From Lachnospiraceae bacterium (GTDB taxonomy: Bacteria; Bacillota; Clostridia; Lachnospirales; Lachnospiraceae), in the NCBI GenBank assembly GCA_024696005.1, contig JAILHF010000041.1, positions 1 to 64,000 of the forward strand: a stretch of 64,000 nucleotides of DNA. The letters are read 5' to 3'. The notes beneath the pieces were generated by a model. It was not told the DNA's origin and ran no database searches. It worked only from the letters and a program-made list of their open reading frames with translations. Positions 34,693 to 42,708 of the stretch are shown here, in pieces. The translations under genes and the position numbers were made by a program. Position 1 is the stretch's first letter. Each line of letters starts with the position of its first letter.

Positions 34693-35001
34693 ATGGAAGA
34701 GAAAAATAAGGACAGGATCGGGGATGAGGAGCTGGACCGTCTTTGTTCCCTGGCGATGCTTGAAGCCCCCGAAGGAGAGGAACGGGAGGCGCTTCGCGGG
34801 GAGCTTGCGCGCATGCTTGACATGCTGGGCGAGCTTCGGAACGCGGAGGAGGATGCCGCTGAATTGCCGGAGCGGAATGTGCTTTCCCGGGAGGATCTGC
34901 GGGAGGATGCCGCTACGAATACGGACCGACGGGAAGAGATGCTTGGGAACGCTCCCTCGGTAAAAGATGATGCTTTTTCCGTGCCCAGAACCTTTGCATA
35001 A
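34693..35001 (+). CDS. gatC: Glu/Asp-tRNA amidotransferase subunit C
   Basis: Start at the second Met (34693), which has GGGGGTG placed as a ribosome site; the first Met (34681) has none. 102 residues. The N-terminal helix (DEELDRLCSLAMLEAP) and the C-terminal stretch (REEMLGNAPSVKDDAFSVPRTF) match GatC, whose role is to stabilise the GatAB heterodimer that converts Glu-tRNAGln or Asp-tRNAAsn to the amide form. gatA and gatB follow but are separated from gatC by an unrelated gene. Confidence 0.9.
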   Translation: MEEKNKDRIGDEELDRLCSLAMLEAPEGEEREALRGELARMLDMLGELRNAEEDAAELPERNVLSREDLREDAATNTDRREEMLGNAPSVKDDAFSVPRTFA

Positions 35002-35021
35002 AGACCTGCATATGTTATACT
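34994..35021 (+). promoter_or_regulatory. Extended -10 promoter with start at or next to an ATG
   Basis: TTGCAT, a 16-base spacer, TG-T-TATACT. The -10 ends at 35021, so transcription should begin near 35028, which is the A of the following ATG. The box lies at the end of gatC and can also serve gatA onwards. Confidence 0.6.
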
Positions 35022-35027
35022 GAGACC

Positions 35028-36452
35028 ATGAAAGAGAACCTGGCGATCTTACTGTTATTGCTCATTACGACGGTATTGTATTCGATCATCCTGGTGCGGG
35101 CGTATGATTCGACCAGGGCGGAAGAATCTGCCGATTTTTCGGCTGCTTTTGAAAAAGAGGAGCTTGTGAGGGCGAGCGCCATCGACATGCTGCCTTCGCC
35201 GACGCCGAGCCCCACGCCGAGCCCTGCTCCGAGTCCCACAGCTGTTCCGACACAGGCGCCCACTCCGGTGCCTTTCTCCGGAAGGGAGACAGAGGCTGTT
35301 TCCGTGATCACGCCGGCAGACGGAAAAGAAGAAGCGACCGGGAAACCGAGTGCCACGACCACGCCGACCACCACACCCACCGCTACACCGACTCCCACGC
35401 CCATGGATCTGATCGTGGACCTGGATTACAATTCGGACGTGGATGATACGGCGGCTCTGCGCATAGCGGCAACACTTTCCAACATGGGAAAGGTGAAGAT
35501 CCATGCGGTCATGGCATCCACGGGCGGCGAGGATGTCTGCAAGGCTCTGCATGCCCAGCTTTCTTATGACGGTTACGGTTCCGTGCCGATCGGCGCGGCC
35601 GTTCAGGATATTCCCGGCGGTTCTCCCTATTGGGACGAGCTGATCGGACGTTATTTCAATCCGGCGGATTACAAGGTCTGTAACAGCGTGGAGCTCTACA
35701 AGAAAGTGCTGCGGGAGCTTGATGCGGTCGAAAAGGAAAAAGAGAAAGAGAGAAAGCGCCTCAAAGAGGAATACAAGGAACAGAAGGAAGCCTATGAAGA
35801 GGCCGTGAAAAGGGGAGAGGAGCCGGAGGAACTGCCCGAGTTCGAGCTGCCGCCCGAATTGGAAGAGACGGAAAAGCTCCGCATCGTGACCACGGGCTAT
35901 CTGGTGAATGTGGCGGGGCTGATTTCCGATCCGGAAGGAAACAAACTGATGTCCAAGTACGTGGATTCGGTCTGGATCACGGGCGGGATCTACCTGCAGG
36001 GAGAGGATCACAACTTCGTGGTGACGCAGGAATGCGCCGATGCCGCGCAGCTGGTCCTGAAGTTCAGCCCGGTGCCGCTGGTGTACAGCTCGAGCGCGTC
36101 CGTGGATGCCGAAGGCGTCGGGACGATCTTTTGCGGCAGCGGGATACAGCATCTGGACACGGCGGGGAGGGACCCCGTTGCGATCGCCTTCCGCGCTTAC
36201 GGAAAGGCCAATGACACGCCGATGAACGGCGGGCGCTATGCCTGGGATCCGTTCTGCCTGTGGGCTGCTTCGGTTCTGCCGGAGGAATCCCAGACCCACC
36301 TGGAGCCCGTTCATCTGAATCTGGGGGACAAGGGTTACAATACATTTCGTTATGATCTGCCTGCCAATTGCAGGATCATACGCCGCAATTCCGACGATCT
36401 GGGCTGGTACGCCCAGCAGCTGGAATTGCTGATCAATGCCGGTTGTCGATGA
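35028..36452 (+). CDS. Membrane-anchored nucleoside-hydrolase-like protein
   Basis: 474 residues. An N-terminal membrane anchor (LAILLLLLITTVLYSIIL) is followed by a Pro/Thr/Ser-rich linker with PTPSPTPS-type repeats (~45-125), as in extracytoplasmic tethered proteins. A catalytic domain then begins MDLIVDLDYNSDVDD, matching the DTDMGNDVDD variant of the nucleoside hydrolase calcium-binding loop. VWITGGIYLQGEDHNF near 310 and RYAWDPFCLW near 400 fit later active-site strands. A long Lys/Glu coiled-coil insertion sits near 230-280. The predicted product hydrolyses a ribosyl bond outside the membrane. It interrupts gatC-gatA; its last bases overlap gatA. No ribosome site is visible before its ATG, so leaderless initiation is possible. 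Confidence 0.78.
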   Translation: MKENLAILLLLLITTVLYSIILVRAYDSTRAEESADFSAAFEKEELVRASAIDMLPSPTPSPTPSPAPSPTAVPTQAPTPVPFSGRETEAVSVITPADGKEEATGKPSATTTPTTTPTATPTPTPMDLIVDLDYNSDVDDTAALRIAATLSNMGKVKIHAVMASTGGEDVCKALHAQLSYDGYGSVPIGAAVQDIPGGSPYWDELIGRYFNPADYKVCNSVELYKKVLRELDAVEKEKEKERKRLKEEYKEQKEAYEEAVKRGEEPEELPEFELPPELEETEKLRIVTTGYLVNVAGLISDPEGNKLMSKYVDSVWITGGIYLQGEDHNFVVTQECADAAQLVLKFSPVPLVYSSSASVDAEGVGTIFCGSGIQHLDTAGRDPVAIAFRAYGKANDTPMNGGRYAWDPFCLWAASVLPEESQTHLEPVHLNLGDKGYNTFRYDLPANCRIIRRNSDDLGWYAQQLELLINAGCR

Positions 36453-37933
36453 AGATCCCGGAAAAATGGAAAGGAATAGAGGAAGACGGAGCACTTGCTC
36501 TGGCCGGGCGCATCGCTCGCCGCGAGCTGAGTGTCAGGGAAGCCGTGGAGGATGCCCTGGCGCGGATCAGTGAGCGGGATGGCAGGGTGCGCGCGTTTCT
36601 TTGCGTGGACCGGGACGGCGCTCTGCGAAGGGCGGAAGAGCTGCAGGAGCGGATCGACCGCGGAGAGGATGCCGGCTTGCTGGCCGGAGTCCCGCTGGCC
36701 GTAAAGGACAATATCTGTACCGCCGGGATGCGCACCGGCTGCGCTTCCCGCATTCTGGAGGGTTTTGTGCCGCCCTATGATGCGACGGCTGTTGAAAAGC
36801 TCAGGTCGGCCGGAGCGGTGATCCTGGGAAAGACGAACATGGATGAGTTCGGGATGGGATCCACCACCGAGTATTCCGCCTATGGAAAGACGAAGAATCC
36901 CCTGAATGAAGAGCATGTGCCCGGAGGGAGCAGCGGCGGTTCCGCAGCTGCCGTGGCCGCGAACATGTGCGCCTTTGCCCTGGGATCGGATACGGGCGGT
37001 TCGGTCCGTCAGCCGGCTTCCCATTGCGGGGTGGTCGGGGTCAAGCCAAGCTACGGGCGCGTTTCCCGCTTCGGCCTCGTGGCCTATGCCTCTTCCCTGG
37101 AACAGATCGGTGTGCTGGCCCGCAATGTCAGCGATGCTGCCGCGGTGCTGGAGCTGATCAGCGGACGGGACGCGCGGGATGCCGGAAGCCTGAATGAGAA
37201 GGCGGGCTATACCGGGGCACTTTCCGGGAATGCACGCGGCCTGCGCATCGGCCTTTTGGAGGACTGCTTTACCGAGGGGCTTTCGGATGCGGTGGGGTGC
37301 AGGATACGGGAAGCGGCGGAGGCTTTCCGGGCGGCCGGGGCACAGGTGGAGAGCTGCGTCCTGCCCGGATCGGAACACATGCTTGCCGTGTATTATACGA
37401 TAGCGATGGCGGAGGCGTCCTCCAATCTGGGGCGCTACGACGGCGTAAAATACGGCTACCGCAGTCCGGAATACGCAGACCTGAAAGAGCTGGTCGAAAG
37501 AAGCCGCAGCGAGGGCTTCGGCCCGGAGGTGAAACGCCGCATCCTGCTGGGGACTTATGTGCTTTCAGCAGGCTGTTATGAAGAGTATTACCATAAGGCG
37601 CTTGTGCTCAGACAGCGGATCCGGGAGGCCTATGACGAAGCCTTTTCGTCTTATGACCTGCTGCTCGGACCGGTATCGCCCACCACGGCACCGAAGCTGG
37701 GTGAGGCGATACGCGATCCCCAGACGGCGCGCCTGGCGGATCTGTACACGGTGGGAGCCAATCTGGCGGGCATCCCGGCGATTTCGGTCCCCTGCGGTTT
37801 CGACGGGAAAGGGCTGCCGGTGGGGCTTCAGCTGCAGGCCCCGTATCTGCGCGAGGATCTTCTGTTCCGCGCGGCGCATGCGCATGAAATGATCCGCGGG
37901 AACGAAGCATGGGAGAAGAAGGATGAAGCTTGA
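36449..37933 (+). CDS. gatA: Glu/Asp-tRNA amidotransferase subunit A
   Basis: Start at 36449, overlapping the upstream stop as ATGA; the track start at 36368 lies inside the upstream gene. 494 residues. The amidase-signature Ser-cis-Ser-Lys apparatus is intact: VKDN (~83), the Gly/Ser stretch GGSSGGSAAAVAA and GSDTGGSVRQPAS. GatA hydrolyses glutamine and passes ammonia to GatB. The gene overlaps gatB by 11 bases. Confidence 0.95.
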   Translation: MKIPEKWKGIEEDGALALAGRIARRELSVREAVEDALARISERDGRVRAFLCVDRDGALRRAEELQERIDRGEDAGLLAGVPLAVKDNICTAGMRTGCASRILEGFVPPYDATAVEKLRSAGAVILGKTNMDEFGMGSTTEYSAYGKTKNPLNEEHVPGGSSGGSAAAVAANMCAFALGSDTGGSVRQPASHCGVVGVKPSYGRVSRFGLVAYASSLEQIGVLARNVSDAAAVLELISGRDARDAGSLNEKAGYTGALSGNARGLRIGLLEDCFTEGLSDAVGCRIREAAEAFRAAGAQVESCVLPGSEHMLAVYYTIAMAEASSNLGRYDGVKYGYRSPEYADLKELVERSRSEGFGPEVKRRILLGTYVLSAGCYEEYYHKALVLRQRIREAYDEAFSSYDLLLGPVSPTTAPKLGEAIRDPQTARLADLYTVGANLAGIPAISVPCGFDGKGLPVGLQLQAPYLREDLLFRAAHAHEMIRGNEAWEKKDEA

Positions 37934-39338
37934 AACCGTGATCGGTCTGGAAGTGCATGTGGAGCTCTCCACGCAGAGCAAGCTTTTTTGCGGCTGCTCC
38001 ACGGCCTTCGGAGCGCCGGTGAACGCGCATGTCTGTCCGGTCTGCCTGGGGATGCCGGGAACCCTTCCGGTCCTGAACCGGAAAGTGCCGGAATATGCAA
38101 TGGCGGTTGCGCTGGCTCTGCATTGCACCATCCCTCCCCTTACACGTTTTGACAGGAAGAATTACTTTTATCCGGACAATCCGCAGAATTACCAGATCTC
38201 GCAGCTTTTTCTTCCGATCGGAACGAACGGCTGGCTGGATACCGGGGCGGGAAAGCGGGTCCGCATCCACGAGCTTCACATGGAGGAGGACGCGGGCAAG
38301 CTGGTTCATGCGGAGGACGGCAGCGGAAGCCTGGTGGACCACAACCGCGCGGGCGTTCCCCTGATCGAGATCGTCACGGAGCCGGACATGCGCAGTGCGG
38401 AGGAAGTGCTGGATTTTCTGACGGAGCTGAGAAGCCGCATCCTTTATCTGGGTGTCTCCGACTGCCGCCTGCAGGAAGGCTCGATGCGGGCGGACGTTAA
38501 CCTCTCGCTCCGGGAAAAGGGAAGCGATGCACTCGGGACCCGGACCGAGATGAAGAACCTGGCTTCCTTTACGGCGATACGAAGGGCCATATCCGCGGAA
38601 GCACAGCGCCAGGAGGCACTTCTGTCGGCGGGGGAGGCCGTGGAGCAGGAGACCAGGCGCTTTGACGAAGACAGCGGGAAGACGCTTCTCATGAGGGGGA
38701 AGGAGACGATCCGGGATTACCGCTATTTTCCCGAACCGGACCTGCCGCCGCTTCGGATCGACGAAGAATGGATCGGGTCGATACGGAGCCGTCAGCCCGA
38801 GTTCCGCGGGGAAAAGAAGGAACGCTTCCGCACGCAGTACGCAATCGGGGATAAGGAGATCGGGATACTTACCGAAGATCCGCATCTGGCGGAGCTTTTT
38901 GAAGAAACGGCTGCCTTGTCCGCTGATGCCGGAAAGGCTTCGAACTGGCTGCTTGGGGAAACGCTTCGCCTGATGAAGGAAGAGGGGATCGAAGCAAAGG
39001 ATCTGCGCTTTTCGGCGGGGAACCTTGCGGAACTGATCCGGATGACAAAGCAGGGGGAAGTGAGCAGCACGGCCGCGAAGGAGATCTTTGCGCGCATGTT
39101 TGAAAACAACGCGGATCCGCACGCCTGCATGGAAGAGCTGGGTCTGCGGCAGCAGTCGGACGCGGATGTGATCCGCGGGATCTGCGAAAAAGTGCTGGCG
39201 GAAAACCCGGATGCCGTGGCGGATTACCGCGCGGGAAAGGACCGGGCGCTGGGTTTTCTGGTCGGACAGGGCATGAAGGCATCGGGAGGCAGGGCGGACC
39301 CCGGCCTTCTCAGGGAATGCATGAAGGAGTTGTTGTAG
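37923..39338 (+). CDS. gatB: Glu/Asp-tRNA amidotransferase subunit B
   Basis: 471 residues. The opening KLETVIGLEVHVEL and the zinc cysteines (LFCGCSTAF, CPVCLGMPG) are diagnostic. YPDNPQNYQISQ and the HMEEDAGKL motif belong to the activation site, and the C-terminal ~150 residues form the tRNA-binding YqeY-like tail. GatB phosphorylates the mischarged Glu or Asp and transfers ammonia from GatA. Only one base separates it from addB, so translation restarts directly. Confidence 0.96.
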   Translation: MKLETVIGLEVHVELSTQSKLFCGCSTAFGAPVNAHVCPVCLGMPGTLPVLNRKVPEYAMAVALALHCTIPPLTRFDRKNYFYPDNPQNYQISQLFLPIGTNGWLDTGAGKRVRIHELHMEEDAGKLVHAEDGSGSLVDHNRAGVPLIEIVTEPDMRSAEEVLDFLTELRSRILYLGVSDCRLQEGSMRADVNLSLREKGSDALGTRTEMKNLASFTAIRRAISAEAQRQEALLSAGEAVEQETRRFDEDSGKTLLMRGKETIRDYRYFPEPDLPPLRIDEEWIGSIRSRQPEFRGEKKERFRTQYAIGDKEIGILTEDPHLAELFEETAALSADAGKASNWLLGETLRLMKEEGIEAKDLRFSAGNLAELIRMTKQGEVSSTAAKEIFARMFENNADPHACMEELGLRQQSDADVIRGICEKVLAENPDAVADYRAGKDRALGFLVGQGMKASGGRADPGLLRECMKELL

Positions 39339-39339
39339 A

Positions 39340-42300
39340 ATGTCGTTACGTTTCATCATCGGCGGCTCGGGATCGGGAAAGAGCAGCCGCCTGCAGGAAG
39401 AGATCATAAGGCGTTCGGAAGAGGACAGCGGCCGGCAGTTCATGATCGTCGTGCCGGACCAGTTCACGATGCAGACGCAGAAAGAGATCGTCGAGCACCA
39501 TCCGCGCAAGGGGATACTCAACATCGACGTGCAGAGCTTCGGGCGTCTGTGCCATCGCATTGCGGACGAGGTGGGCGAACAGGAACGGCCGGTACTGGAT
39601 GATACCGGAAAGAACCTGATCCTGAGGCGTCTGGCAGGAAGGATGAGCGGGGAACTCCCGGTGATCGGCAGCTCCCTGAGCCGCCGCGGCTATATCCAGG
39701 AGGTCAAATCGGTGATCTCGGAGTTCATCCAGTACGGCCTGGGACCGGAGGAGGTCGGGAAGCTGGCGGATTATGCCTCGGAAAAGAAACTGCTTTCGGC
39801 CAAGCTTAGGGATCTGCAAAAGATCTATGCAGCCTTCCGCGATTATCTCGGAGAGCATTTCATCACCAAGGAAGAAAAGCTGGATCTTCTGGCAGCACAG
39901 ATCCCCCGTTCCCGTCTCCTGAAAGGGAGCGTGGTCGCTTTTGACGGCTTCACCGGCTTCACACCTGTGCAGATTAATGTGATAAGACAGCTCCTGTGTT
40001 GCTGTGACGAGCTCATCGTGACGATCATCATGCCGTCAAATGAGCTGGAACTCTACCGCAACGACTTTGAGGAGCACCATCTTTTCTCACTCAGCATGCG
40101 GACGATCCGCTCCCTGGAGCAGCTGGCAAAGGAGCTGGGCGTGGAAAGGGGAGAGGACACCCTGCTGGACGGGGCGCCGCGTTTTTCTTCGGCACCTCTT
40201 CTGGCCTTCCTGGAGCGGAACATCTTCCGGGGCGGCAGCGAGGTCTGCACGGAGGAAACGGGAAACGAGCTTGCGCTCTTTGCCGCGCGGAACCCGGAGG
40301 AGGAACTTCGCGAGATCTTCCGACGGATCCGCAGGCTCTGCTGTGAGGAGGGGATGGCTTATCGCGAGATCGCCGTGGTCACGGGTGACCCGGAGCGTTA
40401 TGCCCCTTACGTGGATGAGCTGGCGTCGGAATACGGGATACCGGTTTTTTCGGACAATAACCGAAAGCTGGAACACAATCCCTTCAGCGAATACCTGCGG
40501 AGCGTGCTCGAATGTCTGGACCGGGACATGGCCTACGAGAACGTGATGCATTTTCTGCGGAGCGGCTTGAGCGGCATCGAAACGGAGCGGATCGATGAGC
40601 TGGATAACTATCTGCTGGCCACCGGTTACCGTGGGGCCGCAGCCTGGGGAAAAGCCTTTGTGCGCATCCCGGCTTACATGGCAAACGACGCGGAACATCT
40701 CGGACGGATCAATGACACGCGGGAAGAGATCTGGGAGCATCTGAAGCCTTTGTGGGAGCTCGGAAAAGAAGCGCCGGCCGAAGTCTTTGTCCGCGGGCTT
40801 TACGACTTTTTCACGGCAGACGGGGTATATGAAAAGCTCGAGGCTTACCGGATCGCCTTCCATGACGCGGGCGATGCGGTAAGGGAGAAGGAATACAGCC
40901 AGGTCCATGAGCAGCTCTGCAAGCTGCTGGAGCAGATCGCGCTGCTGTTGGAAGGGGAGGTATTGGAACGGAAAGAGTTTACCGAGATCCTTCTCGCCGG
41001 GATCGCCGAGATCAAGCTGGGGGTGCTTCCGATGGATGCCGACCGCGTGGTGATCGGCGACATGGAACGCACGCGCTTAAAGCCCATACGCGTGCTCTTT
41101 TTCGCGGGGCTCAACGACGGCGTGATCCCCGCGGCAGCCGGAAGCGGCGGCATGATCTCCGACATCGACAGGGAATTCCTCGGAGCGAGCGCCTTTGAAC
41201 TGGCGCCCACGCCGAGACAGAAGATGTTCATCCAGAGGCTTTATCTCTATCATGCGCTCGGCAGGCCTTCGGAAAGGCTGATCCTTTCCTGCTCGCGCAC
41301 GAACGCGTCCGGAGAGAGCATACGGCCGTCCTATCTGATCGACCGCATCCGCGCGCTCTTTCCCGGGCTGGATCTTGAGAGCGCCGGCCGCAGGGAAGAT
41401 GAGATGCCGCTGAACGGCGAAATGGCCAAAATGCTCTCGGAGTACGCGGAGGGCACGCTGCCCGAAGAGAAAAAAGCACTTTTTGCGGCAAGCTACGCGC
41501 TGTTTCGGGAAAGCGACGAGGAAAACTGCCTTCGCATGACAGATGCCGCATTCTACCGTTATATTCCCGAGCCGCTCTCTTCCGGGACCGTGAGGGCATT
41601 GTACGGGACGGAGCTCGTGGGCAGTGTCAGCCGGATGGAAAGCTACGGCGTCTGCCCTTATGCGCATTTCCTGCGTTACGCGCTGCGGCTCAGGGAGCGT
41701 GAGACAAAGGATGCGACCAGAGGCGAAATGGGATCTCTTGCCCACAAGGTGATGGAGCTTTTTGCCGGGGACCTGGAAAAGAAGGGGCTCTCCTGGGCCG
41801 CCCTCAGTGAGGAGCAGCTGGACGAAATGCTTCCGGGGCTTGTGGAGCAGGCGGCACTCGCCTGCGGAGACGGGAAATTCCGCCGGGATGCGCGCAGCGA
41901 ATACAATCTGGTACGGATGAAACGCATCCTCCGCCGCAGCCTGCTGACACAGGCGCTGCAGCTTTCCCGCGGGAGCTTTGAGCCGCGCGGCTTCGAGCAT
42001 TCCTTTGAGAGAAGGGAGACGCTTTCGCTTCCGGACGGGGAGGCGAAGATGCGTCTTGCGGGAACGATCGACCGTCTGGATAGCCTCGAGACGGAAGATG
42101 CGGTCTATCTGAAGGTGACGGATTACAAGACCGGAAAGCGTGAACCGGATATCCGGGAGCTGTGCCTGGGGACCCAGCTGCAGCTGCCCGTCTATCTGCG
42201 GGAAGCCGTGAACGAATTCGCGGCAAAAGAAAAGGGAAAGACTTTTCTGCCGGCGGCCTATTTTTACTACATCATGAAGGATCCGATCCTGAAGCAGGAA

Positions 42301-42708
42301 GCGATGAAGGACGGAACGGAAGCAGGCCTGTTGAAGGAGCTTCGTCTTACCGGGCTCATCGCGGACAGCGACCGCGTCCTGCGGGGGCTGGATTCCTCGG
42401 GAAACGAGGAGTCGCAGGTGGTACGCGTCAAGCGGAAAAAGGACGGGACCTTCGATGCCCATTCCCAGCTGGCCGATCCTGCAGACCTGGAAGCGCTGTT
42501 GGACTTTGCGGAGCGGAAACTTAAGAGCATGGGGGAGGAGATCTGCTCGGGGCGCATCGCCCGCGAGCCGGTGGACGCCGACCGCTGCTCGTACTGTTCG
42601 TTCAGGGAAGAATGTCCTTTCGACCTGCGGCTGCCCGGCTGCCGTTACCGCGGAGGGAAACTGACGAAGGAAGATGCATGGGAGGAGATCCGTAAGAAAG
42701 ATGGCTGA
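39340..42708 (+). CDS. addB: ATP-dependent nuclease subunit AddB
   Basis: 1122 residues. Walker A GGSGSGKSSRL lies near residue 8 and the N-terminal MIVVPDQFTMQTQ motif is family-typical. The C-terminal RecB-type nuclease includes VTDYKTGKREPD. The Fe-S cluster cysteines are visible as SYGVCPYAHFLRY and the terminal CSYCSFREECPFDLRLPGC. AddAB processes double-strand breaks and recognises Chi-like sites, loading RecA. It lies between gatB and addA with overlap to addA. Confidence 0.95.
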   Translation: MSLRFIIGGSGSGKSSRLQEEIIRRSEEDSGRQFMIVVPDQFTMQTQKEIVEHHPRKGILNIDVQSFGRLCHRIADEVGEQERPVLDDTGKNLILRRLAGRMSGELPVIGSSLSRRGYIQEVKSVISEFIQYGLGPEEVGKLADYASEKKLLSAKLRDLQKIYAAFRDYLGEHFITKEEKLDLLAAQIPRSRLLKGSVVAFDGFTGFTPVQINVIRQLLCCCDELIVTIIMPSNELELYRNDFEEHHLFSLSMRTIRSLEQLAKELGVERGEDTLLDGAPRFSSAPLLAFLERNIFRGGSEVCTEETGNELALFAARNPEEELREIFRRIRRLCCEEGMAYREIAVVTGDPERYAPYVDELASEYGIPVFSDNNRKLEHNPFSEYLRSVLECLDRDMAYENVMHFLRSGLSGIETERIDELDNYLLATGYRGAAAWGKAFVRIPAYMANDAEHLGRINDTREEIWEHLKPLWELGKEAPAEVFVRGLYDFFTADGVYEKLEAYRIAFHDAGDAVREKEYSQVHEQLCKLLEQIALLLEGEVLERKEFTEILLAGIAEIKLGVLPMDADRVVIGDMERTRLKPIRVLFFAGLNDGVIPAAAGSGGMISDIDREFLGASAFELAPTPRQKMFIQRLYLYHALGRPSERLILSCSRTNASGESIRPSYLIDRIRALFPGLDLESAGRREDEMPLNGEMAKMLSEYAEGTLPEEKKALFAASYALFRESDEENCLRMTDAAFYRYIPEPLSSGTVRALYGTELVGSVSRMESYGVCPYAHFLRYALRLRERETKDATRGEMGSLAHKVMELFAGDLEKKGLSWAALSEEQLDEMLPGLVEQAALACGDGKFRRDARSEYNLVRMKRILRRSLLTQALQLSRGSFEPRGFEHSFERRETLSLPDGEAKMRLAGTIDRLDSLETEDAVYLKVTDYKTGKREPDIRELCLGTQLQLPVYLREAVNEFAAKEKGKTFLPAAYFYYIMKDPILKQEAMKDGTEAGLLKELRLTGLIADSDRVLRGLDSSGNEESQVVRVKRKKDGTFDAHSQLADPADLEALLDFAERKLKSMGEEICSGRIAREPVDADRCSYCSFREECPFDLRLPGCRYRGGKLTKEDAWEEIRKKDG

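Noticed and set aside
37608-39560. 650-residue minus-strand ORF over gatA-gatB
   Set aside because: Opposite strand of two certain, overlapping genes; no start context or domain.
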